DNA from: Lycium barbarum
Taxonomy: Eukaryota > Streptophyta > Magnoliopsida > Solanales > Solanaceae
Assembly (NCBI RefSeq): GCF_019175385.1
Contig: NC_083344.1
Span: 58,652,782-58,716,781 of the forward strand
DNA: 64,000 bases
Reading direction: 5' to 3'
Shown here: in pieces, positions 33,119 through 46,978 of the stretch
How the letters are laid out: each line of letters begins with the position of its first letter
Position numbering within the stretch: position 1 is the stretch's first letter
Program-made: the position numbers and the translations under genes
The notes under the pieces: generated by a model
Database searches by the model: none
Told to the model about the DNA's origin: nothing
The model's input: the letters and a program-made list of their open reading frames with translations, nothing else

Positions 33119-35965
33119 TGTTATATCCCGTATTTTTGCATATTCAGAAAAATTGAAATAATTTGGACTTGAAAGAAATAAGGTCATGTTTGATTTTATT
33201 TGATATATGTCTGTTGTTCATGAAATATTAATGTGGAAATAGTGAGGAAGGCTAGGGGCAAAATTGGGAATTTCTGAAATTACTTTCGGGAATTACAAAA
33301 TAGGGCCCATAACTAATTGGGCTAGAAAGATAAAAAAAAGATGAAGAAAAACAAGGCCCAAATTGTTGGGGTGGTCGGCCATAGTATTATGGCCCAAGCC
33401 CATGTCACTTGAAATCCATGTGCTAATTAAATAGAAAAGGGGTCCTTATCATTAGAGCATTCAAGAAATGTTGAGAAGGAGAAAAACAAAAAGAAGAAGA
33501 GCAAAAAAATAAAGGCCATTCGGCCATGCCCTAGAAAAATTTGCCCCTTGAAATCTTGTTCCAAAAAATATTTTCTTGTGGTATTCCTACTAATTCAAGG
33601 ACCCTCTACAACGTGGTGTAATTGTTTCGGAAGATAGGTCGCTCGTATCATCGATTTCGCACCTTAGTCAAGTGAAGAACTTAGGAAGAAAAGGTAAGAT
33701 TTATATCCTTTTTGTATGTTATGAAGGCTTTGTCTATGTTGTAGTGTGTGGAAAAGAATAAAAATCATGAAAATAGGGGTATATGTGTGTGGCTGAATGC
33801 ATATGTGTGTGTTGAAGGATGAACCAATTTTATTTATGATATTAATTGTGTTGTTGTGGCCTTGTGGTGTAAATGGAAAAATACTAGCCAAAATTGCCAT
33901 GAAAATTGGTTGTTAAGTTGTTGTAGGAAGTTTTGTGATTTTATTGTAAATTTATGTAATTATGGAAGTGGAATTGTTAGGGTGCAAATTGTGATTGTTG
34001 TTAATGTAATTGGAAGACAAAAATGTGTTGTGAATATTTATGTCGAAGGTTGAAGGTTTCGGATGAATTATGGTTTCGGTGGAATTTTTTTATATTTTGT
34101 AAAACAATATGAAATGCTTCCGAATTTCATTTGAATGACCTTGAATTAGTAAATGAATATGAAAATGTTGTTATTGGTTTGAAAGTCTGAAGTTGGAGTA
34201 GAAGTTGATGCATTATGTAGAAAGGGAGACTATTTATGTTAGAATATGTTTTGTATTGATTGTTGGTGTTGTTGGTACTGCTGTGGGTGTTGTTGTTGAC
34301 ATTTTGGCCGAGTTAAATTCTCGGGGATGTTGAATTTATAGGGGAGATGCTGCCCAAATTTCTGTAGAAAAGTATGGCGTTAAGATTGAATTTCTAAAGG
34401 CTTGTAATTAATATTTGGTAATTGTGACCAATTGTAGATTCTGGAGGAAACGGGATTTGAGTTTTGACAAGCATAAGAAGCAAATAAGGTATGTAAAGCT
34501 TTACCTTTTCTTCTTTTGGCATGTCTTAGACATTATAGGTTTGGATACGAGCCTCGGGGACAACTCTATTTCTAGAAATCCGAGTTTGAATTTGACCCTT
34601 TTTCATTCAATAGAATTGAATTAAGCACTTCGTGCCGTGTTGAGACAATTGCCTAAACATCTTTAATTTGCCCAAATGGAACCGGATTACACTAAACGTT
34701 TCATAAGTGGATACATAAAGCTTTATGTACATAATTTGTGTGCGCCACCTCAGTTGACCTGAGGTGGGCCCATTATTTCCAAATCCTCTCCTATTGTGCT
34801 ATTGATTTGTTTTCAAGCAATATTTAAAGGAAACGTTTTAACTACTCTTCTAACTACTAAATGACAATTGTTTTAAATATTCCATTGAGTCTTATAAACT
34901 ATTCTGGAACATGGAACAATCCCAGAAAGATTATTTTGACGTGACCCATTGTGACTTCCGAAAGACACGCACTATGAGTACCGTCTGATCTTTTTGTTAT
35001 GATCTGTCATTAGAGATGTCTCATCGACTCTTAGTAAATGTATTGTGTTTTATATTGCATTTAGTTTCTCACTACTCCACTCGTGGATGCCTCAATGCTT
35101 CTTTCACTGAGCCCGGGCCAGGATATGTTATCAAGCATATTCCACTGCATTATTCGCCGTGCCTCGATGTGAGGGGGCAGGTATACATGTACATGGGTTG
35201 TGGAGTATATTGTGCCATGTACACTTATTCTGATATGATATGATATGATATGATATGTCCATCTGATATGATATGATATGTTACGGAGTTATTCCCTATT
35301 CTGGAGTATGCTGTGTTGTGGCGCCAGTGACGGGGTGGCGACCACGTTCTGTTCACCGAGTCCCATAATGGGGCCGGATATGGCATATGTTTTTGCATGC
35401 ATTATTTATGTTTTGTAAGTATGCATTCTGATATTCTGGACATTGCACTCATTTTCTGTACTTTCTGTTCCGGTTATGATTTCGTTTACTGTTCTTCATG
35501 CTTTACATATTCAGTACATATTTCGTACTAACCCCCTTTCCTTCGGGGGCTGCATTTCATGCCACGCAGGTGCAGACGCTCGATTTGCTGATCCGCCCGC
35601 TTAGGATTTTATTCTGCTGTCTTGGAGTGCTCTCTTATCCGGAGCCCACATTTTGGTACAGACTTTTCTACTGTACATACATATGTTATTCAGGTGTATG
35701 ACGGGGCCCTGTCCCATCTTATGATTTTGTTATTATTCGTAGAGGTCTGTAGACATACCTGTGGGTTGTGTATATGTTTTGGGTTGATGTATTCTGTGAT
35801 AGCCTTATCGGCTTCCACGCGCTATATCTATTTATTTGCGATAGTTAACAACGCCGTTTGACTTCTATATCTGTATATTTTTTTTATATGTTGGTTTGGG
35901 TTATTGGGTATGTATAGGTGTGCAGCTCGGACACTAGTCGCGGCCTACGGGGTTGGGTCGTGACA
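33119..35965 (+). mobile_element. Solo LTR H (2847 bp), target duplication CTTCA
   Basis: TGTTATATCCCG to GTCGTGACA with CTTCA at 33114-33118 and 35966-35970. No internal domain. Contains D1 (33694), A1 (34341), D2 (34489), a (TGATA)n-like tract at 35232-35279 and the double stem-loop (35511-35549). Inserted in the RT of B between EAVK and TWPRP. Confidence 0.95.
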
Positions 35966-35970
35966 CTTCA

Positions 35971-36243
35971 CGGCCTCAATCTTTTGACTGTCTACTCGAA
36001 CACCATCGGCTGCAACAATATGCCCCAGAAATGCCACTGAGTTCAACCAAAACTCGCATTTGGAAAACTTTGCAAACAACTCTCGAGTTCGAAGAACTCC
36101 AAGGATAGTACGCAAATGATCCGTATGTTCTGCCTCGGATCTAGAATACACCAAGATCTCGTCGATGAATACAATCACGAATGAATCCAGAAAGGACCTG
36201 AACACATTGTTCATCAAATCCATAAACACTACCGGTGCATTAG
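35971..36243 (-). pseudogene. RT middle segment of B
   Basis: On the minus strand: [17 protein letters not shown], the catalytic box as FIDEI instead of FIDDI, then [19 protein letters not shown] and DSQKIEAVK. The Asp-to-Glu change at the second catalytic Asp would impair RT. It is bounded by the insertions of F and H, and the protein motifs resume in frame order on each side. Confidence 0.92.
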
Positions 36244-37100
36244 TGTCATATCCCGCATCTTTGCGCATTTGGAAAATTTGAAACAATATTGCTTTGTAGG
36301 AAATGAGGACTATATTTTATTTTATTTCATATATGTGTGTTATTCATGAAAAATATTGTTGCGGAAATACGGAAGAAGGCCAAGGGCAAAAATTAGAATT
36401 TTAGAAATTTGTTCCGTGAGTTACAAAATAAGATCTTATTGAATTGGGCTAAAAAAAAAATCTAAAATTGAGGCCCAATTAAGGAGGGTGGCCGGCCATG
36501 GGATAATAAAAAGCCCAAGCCCATTAATGAAAATCATGTGACTAATATATATTAAGAAGGGGCTTATTCTTCCACCTCATTCAAGAAGTTTCAAGAAACA
36601 AGAATTGAAGAGCACCTCAAAATAGCCATTCGGCCAAGCATAAAGAAAAGAAAAAAAAAATTCCATGTCCATCAACTTTGATCCAAAAATCTTGTTCTTC
36701 TTGAATTCTTAGCAAGAGCAAGATGCTCTCCGACGTGGTATAATTAGTTTAGCGAGAGGACTACGTTTGCGGCAAGAGAGAATTGGAAGAAAAAGGTAAG
36801 AATTTCATCCTTTATGTTGTGGAAAAAGTATATATGTGGTGATGATTAGAATTGCATAAAAATCATGAAAATGGTGATGTGTGTGTGCATGGCCATGTGG
36901 GTGTGTGAAGAGTATGTGGCCGTGTGGTAGGGTGGTAGTGAAGGGAAGATGAAATGAAATTCATGTAGTGTGTTAATTGTGTCGTTATAGCATTTATGAC
37001 GTAAATAAAGGTTTAACGACTTAAGTCGGCATTGAAATTGATTGTATGTTGTTATGGGAAATTATATGCTTTTAATATAGTTTTTATGTAACTATGAAAG
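36244..37100 (+). mobile_element. 5' LTR of F, part 1
   Basis: TGTCATATCCCG at the left end (3' LTR: TGTTATATCCCG); includes D1 at 36796. Interrupted at 37100 by solo LTR I. Confidence 0.95.
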
Positions 37101-40100
37101 TGTCACGACTTGACTAGGGGCCGCGACGGGTACCCGGTACTTGTACCAAGCACCCCTTAGCTCGTGTCATACTCTTACTACTAAGTGGGCCACATGAGTT
37201 ATACCGTTATTATTACTCGTATCTCATTCTTATTACTGAGTGGCCATAGTGGTAATACCGTTATTTCTTTACTTAATTCTATCATTAATAGCGTGACCGT
37301 AATCAGGTGTTAATAAAATCTGCTAGCATGTTATGCAACCCCAAAGCGAACAAAAGTACAAACCATCTTACTGTACATATCTGTCTACGAGCCTCTAAAC
37401 ATAGCACACATATATATACAAGAAGGGTCGGGTTCTACCGCGCCCGAATATGTACACAAAAGTAGTACCAAGAAGCTGAGGCTCCGGAACAACTGGAGCG
37501 CTGACACAGTACTGCTGATGGAGCTTCTAGGAGTCAAATCTATCTACCTGCTGACCTGCGCGGCATGAAACGCAGTGTCCACAAGAAGGGACGTCAATAC
37601 GAGTAATGTACCGAGTATGTAAGGCATGAATAATAACATACAGGAAATATAGAACATGGATAGCTACATCAAAGAAATACCGAGCATATCATGAGCTGGA
37701 AAAATAACCTGTGCATATAACTGCCCTTGGGCGAATACCATGCATGCTTGATGCTGCGGAACGTGCAGCCCGATCCATATGTGCATATACTATAACATAT
37801 TGCTGCGGAACGTGCAGCCCGGTCCATATACATATATTACTTTACTTTCTTAGGAAGACATTTCTTTCCATATATATAGAAAATAGAACATGTCATATTG
37901 TCGAGGCGTCGGCAGCCGATCCATTTAACCATAAATATATATAAATCCCGCGTCCGGGATGATATCATGTACCAACTCCAACTGATCAGGTGGCTGTGCG
38001 TCTATAGCGCCTTCCCTTTTCCAATCTTCCCCATATACATATACATATACTTATAACATATAAACATCATGCATGAGAGTCTAAAGAAAATCGTGTCCGT
38101 ATCGGAGCGACATAAGGTCGGTAACCTCCGATTACCTTATGGAATAACCATGGCCGCTTGTCTCACCTTGAAGGAACGATACTTATAAGATGAGACTATC
38201 AACGAAGGACAACACTAAGCAAACATAGAATAAAATTATGGACATCATAAACGTCAATTCATATGCTTTGGAATCCTTAGGAAATAGGGTCATAACCAAG
38301 GAATAGAATTAACGATCAAGATCTAGTTTGATACTTTCATGCTCATATTGAATCCTTAACTTAAGGCTCTTAGTCGCAGAATCATTCTTGTCATACTCAT
38401 CATAGACATATTCTCATTAGAATAGTTACAATACTTATCGTTCGATAAACGAAACAATTAAGAAAATCCGGGAATAACGGGCCCACCTCGGGTCAAATGA
38501 GGTGGTGTACACGATTTACATACGTTACACTTCATGACGTCACTTGTGAGAGTTTTAAGGTAGTCGGGTCCTATTTGTGCAAGTTCTAGATGTTTAGGCA
38601 ATTTTTCAACATTTCATACAATATTTAATTCAATTCTACTGAATAAAAAAGGGTCAACTTCAAACTCGGATTTCTAGGAATAGGATTGTCCCCGAGGCTC
38701 GTATTCAAACCTATTATGTCTAAGACATGCCAAAGAAGGAAGGGTGAAGACTTACATACCTTTTCCGCTTCATACACGTCTCCAAAATCAAGTTTCAAGT
38801 TCGTCAAAATCTACAATTTGGTCACAATTACCAAATGTTAATTGTAAGGCTTTAAGATTTCAATCTTAACCAATACTTGTCTACAAAAATTTGGGCAACA
38901 TCCCCGAGATTTAACTCGGCTCAAATATCAACAACCATACCAACAACAATACCAATAATCATCACAAAACACAATATAGCATAACTAGTCTCCTTTCCAA
39001 CAATGGTGTAATAGTTTTCATGCCAACTTCACATTTTCAAATCAATACCAACCTTCTCATATTCATTACTAATCAAGATCATTACAATACAATTTGGAAA
39101 TGTTTCATATCATTTCTACGAAATATTCACAAAATATACAAACTTTCCACCAAAACCATAATCCATCCAAAACTTCTAATCTTCAATCTATATATTCATA
39201 ACATATTTTCATCTTCCAATTTCATCAACCATAATCATAATTTGCACCTTAACAATTTCATTTCCATAATTACATAAATCTACCATAAAATCACAAAACT
39301 TCTCATAACCACTTAACAACCAATCTTTCATGCCAATATGGACTATTATCCTTCCAAATTCACCAACTAACATAATAATTCACATTTAGAACTCCACTTC
39401 CATAATTACATAAAAACTTCATTAAAATCACATAATTTCCTATAACTATTTCCAATAATTTTTCATGCCAACTTGAACCATTTTCTTCCATTTCCAATAT
39501 AAGGTCCACCACAACTACAACTAGAATACAACATTACATACACATGCACACATGCAAACCCACTTTGTAAACTTCCATATTTCCATAAATTCTACTCATT
39601 TCTACATACTACAACATAAACCAACCTTCATAACATAATAAAAAGGAATTAATTCTTACCTTTTTCTACAATCTTCTTCACTTGACCAAGTTGTCAACTT
39701 GAAGAAACAAGTGCTCTTTCTTCCAAAATAATTACACCAAGTTGTAAAGGACCATTGAATTAGTAGGAATACCACAAGAAAATAATTTTTGGAGAAAGAT
39801 TTCAAAGGGGCAAAATTTCAAGAGCTTGGCCGTATGGCCCTTTATTTTGCTCTTCTTTGTTTTGTTTTCCACCTTCTAAATTTTTCTTGAAAGTTCCATG
39901 ATAATGATCCCCTTTTATCTAATTAGCACATGGAAAAATTAATTAAATCTCATGGGCTTGCCAAGCCATGGCCGGACACCCCCTTTATTTGGGCCTCAAT
40001 TTCTTTTTTTTTTGTCATGGGCCTAACTCGGTTGGCCCCGAGTTGGGTCTAACTCACTGACCTTTCGACCTTAAAACGTCCATATCTGCTTGTACCGACG

Positions 40101-40416
40101 TCACCTGGGAACCCACGATCTATGGTTGGAAAGCTAATTCAATTATCTACAACTTCTATTTCTTGGTATTTTTCCAAATTCCAAACTTATAATACCTCTT
40201 TTGCCCCTTGAAGTCAGATCACTCGAAAACGTTTTCTTAAAAATATTCGTTTGGAGGATTTCCACTTTGATTTGGCCCAAGGGTCCTTCTTGAGTTGTGT
40301 TTAACTTCACATATGTGATTCATATGACTTGTCACATGTTCCAAAAAAACAAATTGACGTGTGGGCCCCACCTCAGCTTACAAATAATCCGACGTTCAAA
40401 AATACGGGATATAACA
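37101..40416 (-). mobile_element. Solo LTR I (3316 bp), target duplication GAAAG
   Basis: Minus-oriented, plus strand TGTCACGAC to GGATATAACA, flanked by GAAAG at 37096-37100 and 40417-40421. The empty site is visible in F's 3' LTR near 47870. It has D1 (39659), D2 (38759) and the double stem-loop with altered but paired arms (37575-37613). The A1 acceptor block is deleted (near 38905). Confidence 0.95.
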
Positions 40417-40421
40417 GAAAG

Positions 40422-42544
40422 TAGAATTCTAAAATGTGGATCATGGTTGCCATTCATGAATTAGGAAGAAAACAATACGACTTTGTTGTTTCGTCGCATT
40501 TGTAGAAGTTTTGGATAGAATATGGAATTGTCGGATTGTTTGAATCCTTGAGTATTGCTTGAAATGTTCTTGAATTAAGTTTGAATAACTTTGAATTAGT
40601 ACATGAATATGAGAACGTTGATATTGGGTTGGAAGTGTGAAGTTAGAATTGGAGTTGTTGCATAAGGTAGAAAAGAAGAGCAATTATGTTAGAATGTGTT
40701 CTATTGTGATTCTTGATGTTGTTGGTATTTTTGTGGGTGTTGTCGTTGATATTATGGCCGAGTTAATTCTCGGGGATGTTGAATTTATAGGGGAGGTGCT
40801 GCCCAAATTTTCGTAGAGAAGTATGGTTTAGGATTGAGTCACTAAAGCTTTTGATTTGCATTTGGTAATTGTGACCATTTGTAGATTCTAGAGTAAACGG
40901 GATTTGAGCTTAAGCGAGCGTAAGACGCACATAAGGTATGTAAAGCTATCCCTTTCCTTCTTTTGGCATGTCCTAGACATACTAGGTTGAGATTTGAGCC
41001 TCGGGGGCAATTCTGCTCATAGAAATCCGAGTCTGATTTTAGGCACTATTCATTCAATGTAATTGAATTACAATTCTTATGTTTTGTTGGAAAACTATTC
41101 GAACATCCATAATTTGTACAAATGCGATAGAATCGTTTTCAAATTTACATGGACGACTCCATAGAGTCTAATGTTCGTAATTTATGTCCGCCACCTCGAT
41201 TTGACCCGAGGTGGGCCCACTAGTCCCGAGACTTCCTTCGTTTGTCTTACTTGATCTATTTTTGTATGATATAAAAAGGGGACTTTTGCCTATGAATTTA
41301 AGGCTCCGTTTGATTTGCTCCATAAGTTATTTGAAAGCTCCTTAATGTGAATGACACTAACTTTTCAGAAAATGGCTTATGAGGTATTTTTCGAAGGTTT
41401 TGTAAATTTAATGCCTTATATCTTTTGTATACTAATTCCGACAGACTCGATACTTACTTTGAGCTTTCTGATCTCAATATATATATGTATATGTATTTAT
41501 TGGTCGAGTCTTGGAATTTAATTGTGTATATGCATATGGTTTCCGCACTACTCTGCTCGTGCCTATTACTATGATATCGTTCCCCGGTTCCCGGGCCGGT
41601 TTTGTAATCGTGCGTACTATGATATATTCGGCAGTATGATGTGTTACGGTTCCCGAGACCTCGCCATAGGGCCGGGTTCCGTTTATGGAGTTATGCTGTG
41701 ATATGGCCTATGATATGCTCTGATGATATGATATACTGTGATGATATGTTATGTTCGGAGTTGTACGGAGATTTGAAACCTTATGGAGTATGCTGTGTTG
41801 TGGCACCAGCGTCGGAATGGTGACCACGTTCCTGAGCCTTATGCATGATTTTCTGTTTGCATTATGTACATATGCCTTCAGTACAGATTTTGATATATTG
41901 ATCCGGTATTCTCCCTCTGTACCCTTCATTTCAGTTATGGTTTGGATTTCTGTACTCTATACTTTACATACTCAGTACATCTCTCGTACTGCCCCCCTTT
42001 CTTCGGGGGCTGCGTTTCATGCCCGCAGGTACAGAGGTTCGTGATCTGCTAGTGTAGGCCACACATTCTGCTATTACAGAGTGCTCCTTTTGATCTGGAG
42101 CCCATATGTTGGTATATATCTTTTGTGATGTATATGCTTCTGTATATTTGACTATTGGGGTACGGCGGGGCCCTGTCCCGTCATATGATTTCATTATGAT
42201 TTGTAGAGGCCGGTAGTCATATATGTGGGTAATGGGTCGTGTGTGTGTTCGTTTGTTAATGATCTGAGTCTTAATGTGGTCCTGTCTATTATGGCGGCCA
42301 TAATGGCCCGTATGTTTGCATATGTGTATATCTGTTCGGCGATGTGTATTCCGTCGCCCCTTCTGACTCTGATATGATAATTTTTGCACGTGCGACCGCT
42401 TAAGATAATATTTGCTTTCAGTCTGTTTGAGATGATTTATATGAAAGTCTGAGTTAGATAAAAAATATAACGAGTCAGTATGTAAGACTGTTTGGGGTGT
42501 CCAGATAGGACATCAGTCGCGGCCCACGGAGCTGGGTCGTGCCA
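40422..42544 (+). mobile_element. 5' LTR of F, part 2
   Basis: Continues the LTR after I, with A1 (40790), D2 (40936), the double stem-loop (41972-42009) and the end GTCGTGCCA. Confidence 0.95.
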
Positions 42545-42548
42545 AAAG

Positions 42549-42560
42549 TGGTATCAGAGC
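42549..42560 (+). other. Primer binding site of F (initiator tRNA-Met)
   Basis: TGGTATCAGAGC, exact 12-nt match, just after the LTR end. Confidence 0.93.
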
Positions 42561-42603
42561 AGTTTGTCCTCAGAATGTCTACAGGCCGTGTCTCGTAGAG
42601 TCT

Positions 42604-42639
42604 TGTTTATCGGTGTGTTGTGTACCACATCTATAAACA
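42604..42639 (+). other. Leader stem-loop of F, loop GTGTAC
   Basis: Same arms as in E and K. The hexamer (42620-42625) has one change from GTGCAC and is the only one of the seven that is not self-complementary, in a non-autonomous element. Confidence 0.75.
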
Positions 42640-43207
42640 GGAGGCTACAGGACATTTAGGGTGTTACCTTTCTTTCGATCTTAGATCGTGCGATAGAGCC
42701 AGCCGTAGGAAATGAATTCCTTTTACTAACCCTTGATTTCAGCCGAAGAACGACATGGACAAAAGACAGTGACTGATGATATTGGAAGATACACAGCACA
42801 CAGGTAAGTAATGGTATGAAAGATGTATGTTGGGGAAGTTATTTGAAGTATGATTGAAATATAAAGTTGAAAAATCGAAAAGGCAAGTAAATAGGAAAGT
42901 GCCACCGGTGCCGTCTGAGTTATTTATGTGAGGTAAGTCTCGATATATTCAGACTTTTACTTGAAATTATTAGCCTTGAGTGGCTATGATACAATATGAT
43001 ACGTACGTATATATGTTGTCCCTGTGAGGCATTGTTGGTATTTCTGCGTGCAGGTGTTGGGATAGTAAGAAGTACAGAGGAACCTCTGCCCAAATTTTTT
43101 CAGAATTATAAAAAGGAAAATGAGATGTAAGTTCTTAGCATGTCTTGAAAGTCGATGCCGATAGGGTAAATCTATTATGTTGGATTAAATTTTAAGAGAT
43201 ACCTTCC

Positions 43208-43468
43208 ATGTCATTCGTAAGAAGCACCGTCCTGATGTGCGAAATTTATTTCGAGAAAACATATATGAGCAGTAAATTTGCAATTTATTTAAACGGACCA
43301 AAATACGTTCCAACCACACTTTGCTCTAGAAAAGCCTATGTTGAAGGGCAAAAATGTCCAGCGATTAAGTTCACCTTATTGGAAGAATACAAAGCGTATG
43401 ACAAGCAGTCGGGAATTAAATGGTTTGCTCACAACCCATATATATATGGAGGTAATTATGTGAATTAA
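43208..43468 (+). CDS. Unrecognised 86-codon ORF shared in broken form with E
   Basis: Open from MSFVRS to a TAA at 43468, in the E-like half of F. The predicted product has several aromatic residues (FAIYLNGPKYVP, WFAHNPYIYGG) and four Cys, with no motif I can name, no signal peptide and no membrane segment. The homologous stretch of E (about 3354-3640) reads MSFVRST as well but carries several single-base indels and stops. This suggests either an old coding relic or a conserved non-coding block that happens to be open in F. There is no ribosome-context or expression evidence. Confidence 0.3.
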   Translation: MSFVRSTVLMCEIYFEKTYMSSKFAIYLNGPKYVPTTLCSRKAYVEGQKCPAIKFTLLEEYKAYDKQSGIKWFAHNPYIYGGNYVN

Positions 43469-45099
43469 GTACTAAGAAGTTCTACGTGGTTTGTCGGACT
43501 CTAGTTCCTTTCTGTTGACAGTTAGAGAGGGCCTTACAGTAATTATATAGTCAGAAAAGTAAAAGAATCCTCTCTAGACTGGGGTGGGACCCGCTACGAG
43601 AACGTTTTGGAAGTTGTTAAGACCCCGACTTGCCTAAAATTACGTGATAAAGGTCGTGCGGGGCAGTTGATGTGATTATACTGGCCTTACCATACCTAAA
43701 TGCATTAAAGTTTTAAGGTTAAGCGTGCTAGGGCCAGAGCAATTTTGGGATGGGTGACACCCTGGGAAATGTACTAAAAGTTTCACAAATATAGATATAA
43801 GAGACAAGTAGGAAATTTGGGGCAACCTAAAGGGAATTAGAGTATGTGGAATGGTTAGAAACTTTATAGGGGACGCGTGAGCTGAGACGGATTAGATTGG
43901 TGAAAAGGAAGAAAGAGCAACGCAGCTCTGTAATTAGAGTAAGTTTGAACAAGTGCTTGAAGATGTTTTGTAAAAGGAATGACAGTGATACATATATGTA
44001 TGTATAGGACCCCCCTTTTATGACTATGTTGATCGATAGGTGAACCCTAACAGCTAGTGTTGTAATTTATGAAAGACATTAAGTGGACAGATTTATGAGA
44101 CAAAGCGAAAGGTATGGTATAAATGTTACGAAATAAATTGATATTGACTTTGCTATAGGCTGAGATTGGAAGCTTTTAACACAACGATATTTGGAAAGTA
44201 AAGAGAGTAAGTGAGTAGAATATAAGGAGATCAGAACGTCAAAAAAGTTAAAGGTAAGAAATGTAATTAAGCAGAGCCTCAAAAAGAGCCGACGGGCAAA
44301 GCACGAAATTATTTGCAAAAAGGAACTGGAATGTAATAGTGCAGGGCAAAAGGAAAACCTATAGTATGGAACAATGAATCATGTGAATATCAAGTAATTC
44401 GATTATTGAGAAAGCAGAACGACAGATGAGGAACGGGTGTGAAAGAAGGGATAATTTGGTTGCATCTCCCAATGAGGAAGAATAGGATTACTAAAAGATA
44501 AATTGCTCCATTAATTACATTATTTGAGGACCAGCTATCAGATAAGATTTTGTAATATGTGATCGAGAGTTCTCATCGCCTCGTGATTTTATTAAGGTCT
44601 CGTACGAGGCTAATCAAGTTGTAGATTGTAAAGAAAAGACATGGATATGGTATAAGTACAACCCCTTAAAAAGGGGGGGAGAACGTATTACATTAGACTT
44701 AAAACGACATTACAATATCTTTAGGTGTTAAGAAAGGAAATCTATTGACTTGAGGCCAGAGCTTAAATGTATCTACATACCAAGAGAATAAAGGAAAAGA
44801 ATGAAAGATGCCTTAAGAAAATGCTTCTTGCCAATATGAATTGTATTATGTTTATGTCATGATTTGAATTCCCCCCCCCCCCCCCCTATCGGGTAAACTG
44901 ATGTTGTACCTAAGTACGCAGTAATATGTTTTAAAGAATAGTAATAAAGGCAAGAAAATAGTTACGAGTTAAGTTCCTAAAGTAATGGAGAGGATTATCA
45001 GGCTCAAAGGATATTTCAGGTAATAACGATTATTGTAATAGGAATACCAGTGCTTGGTAGTTTGGAAATCATTGAAGGAAAGAAAGGGGTTCGTTAAAG

Positions 45100-46886
45100 A
45101 TGTGGCGGCATTAATTATATGGGGTCCACGTTGACATTTACACGGACCATAAGAGCCTCCAGTATATTTTAAGCAAAAAGGAGTTGAATTTGCGACGGAG
45201 AAGATGGTTTGAATTATTGAAAGATTATGACGTTGATATTTTGTATCATCCTGGGAACGCTAATGTGGTAGTCGATGCACTGAGCCGCAAGTCCATGGGC
45301 AGTCTGACTGATGTGCAGCCTGATAAGAAAGAATTGGTTCGTGAGATTCGTCAGTTAGCGAGCCTTGGAGTCCGTTTGGCAGATTCTGGAGATGCTGGGG
45401 TTTCTGTTCTAGAGGTTGCTGAGTCATCCATTATAGAAAAGGTAAAACAGCGTCAGTTCGAGGATCCTATTCTAGTACAGTGCAGAGATACAACCCTTGA
45501 TAAGGAAGAGACCTAGTTCGAGGCTTCACCTGATGGGGTATTGTTATACAGAGGTAGATTATATATGTGCCTGACGTTGCAGGACTACGGCGACCAATTA
45601 TGGGCGAAGCACGATACTCAGTATTTTGTGCATCTTGGATTCACTAGAATATATTACGATCTCAAATGCTTATACTGGTGGAACGGTACGAAAAGAGACA
45701 TTGCAGAATTCGTTGGCCAATGCCCAAATTGCCAGTAAGTCAAGATCGAGCATCAAAAGCCCGGCGGATTGCTACAGGAAATGGAAATTTCAGTTTGGAA
45801 ATGAGAAACGATTAACATGGACTTCATTATAGGTTTACCGCGCACTCCACGCAGGTACGATTTTATTTGGGTCATTGTTGATAGATTAACGAAATCGGCC
45901 CATGTTCTTCCGTTCAGAATTACTTATTCGGCTGCGGAGTATGCCAGATTGTATCTTAAAGAGATAATAAGACCTCACGGGAATTCTGTATCTATTATAA
46001 CCGACAGAAATGCTCAGTTTACGGCTAACTTCTGGAGATCATCCCAGGAAGGACTGGGAACTCAGGTTCGTCATAGCACAGTATTTCATCCTCAATCCGA
46101 CGGACAGGCCGAGCGTACTATTCAGACACTGGAAGGTATGCTACGGGTCTGTGTTATTGATTTCAAGGATATTTGAGGTGATCATTTACTGCTAACTGAA
46201 TTTGCTTATAATAATAATAGTTATCATTCCATCATTCAGATGGCACCGTACGAAACCCTATATAGTAGAAAATGCAGATTTCTGATTGGTTGGTTTTACC
46301 TGTGCGAAACTAAACTAATTGGGCCGGATGTGATTCAGCAAGCAGTTGATAAAGTGAAACTTATTCGGGAACGGTTATTGGCAGCCCAGAGTCGACAGAA
46401 ATCATATGCAGATAAACGACGTCGACCGTTAGAGTTCCAGATTGGCGACTGGGTATTTCTGAAGGTACCGCCTATGAAGGGTGTAATGAGATTCGGTAAA
46501 AAGGATAAGCTTAGTCTGCGGTACATCGGGCCGTATCAGATGATTTGGAAGATAGGCGAGTTTGCCTATGAGCTAGACTTACCATCCGATCTGGAGGCAG
46601 TACATCCGGTATTCCATGTATCCATGCTCCGTAAATGCGTTGGTGATTTTTACAGGATATATTACCAGCGGATAATATTCAGGTGACGGAGGAATTGTCT
46701 TATGAAGAGCAACCTGTAGCTATTTTGCATCATCAGGTGAGGAGGCTGCGTACCAGGGACATACCCTCTGCTAAGGTCTTATGGCGAAACAATAATAGAG
46801 AAGAAATGACCTGGGAAGCAGAGCACGAAATGAAGAAGAAATATCCTCACTTGTTCCCTATACTTACAGGTAATCTAAATTTCTAA
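45100..46886 (+). pseudogene. Chromovirus pol 3' half captured in F
   Basis: Similarity to A begins abruptly near 45100 (WRHY region of RNase H) and continues to the end of the polyprotein. RNase H tail ([14 protein letters not shown]), linker (45184-45516, ADALSRKS-like [12 protein letters not shown]), HHCC finger with frame changes near 45570-45640, CPNCQ followed by a stop, and a DDE core at 45817-46176 (VDRLTKSAHV, IITDRNAQF, QAERTIQTLE; all three acidic residues kept). Next come a stop after FKDI, the GPY module (SLRYIGPYQMIWKIG), a frameshift near 46680, and the chromodomain (46683-46886; QVRRLRTRDIPSAKVLWRN). No gag, protease or RT precedes it. Confidence 0.92.
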
Positions 46887-46978
46887 ATCTGTTATATTGA
46901 TTGACAAATAGTTTATATGTGCTACTCATAAAAAAGAAACTCCCCCGCCATGCTTATAAGATACTATGAGGCCAATTT

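Larger units (their letters stand above)
42545..45099 (+). other. E-like non-coding internal half of F
   Basis: Leader, then branch-like CTAAC and acceptor TTTCAG (ending 42742), a short stretch, and a strong donor-like CACAG/GTAAGTA (intron start 42803) where E has its 139-codon ORF. Three blocks match E. The region 44655-44690 has a C4..G7 purine tract resembling a PPT followed by AGAACGTATTACA. A poly-C run lies at 44871-44886. No pol motif before about 45100. Confidence 0.7.

Noticed and set aside
41964..42389. 141-codon antisense ORF, repeated at 49417-49842
   Set aside because: The two copies are the two LTRs of F, so sharing is expected from identity by descent. It spans the structured LTR region and has no known domain.
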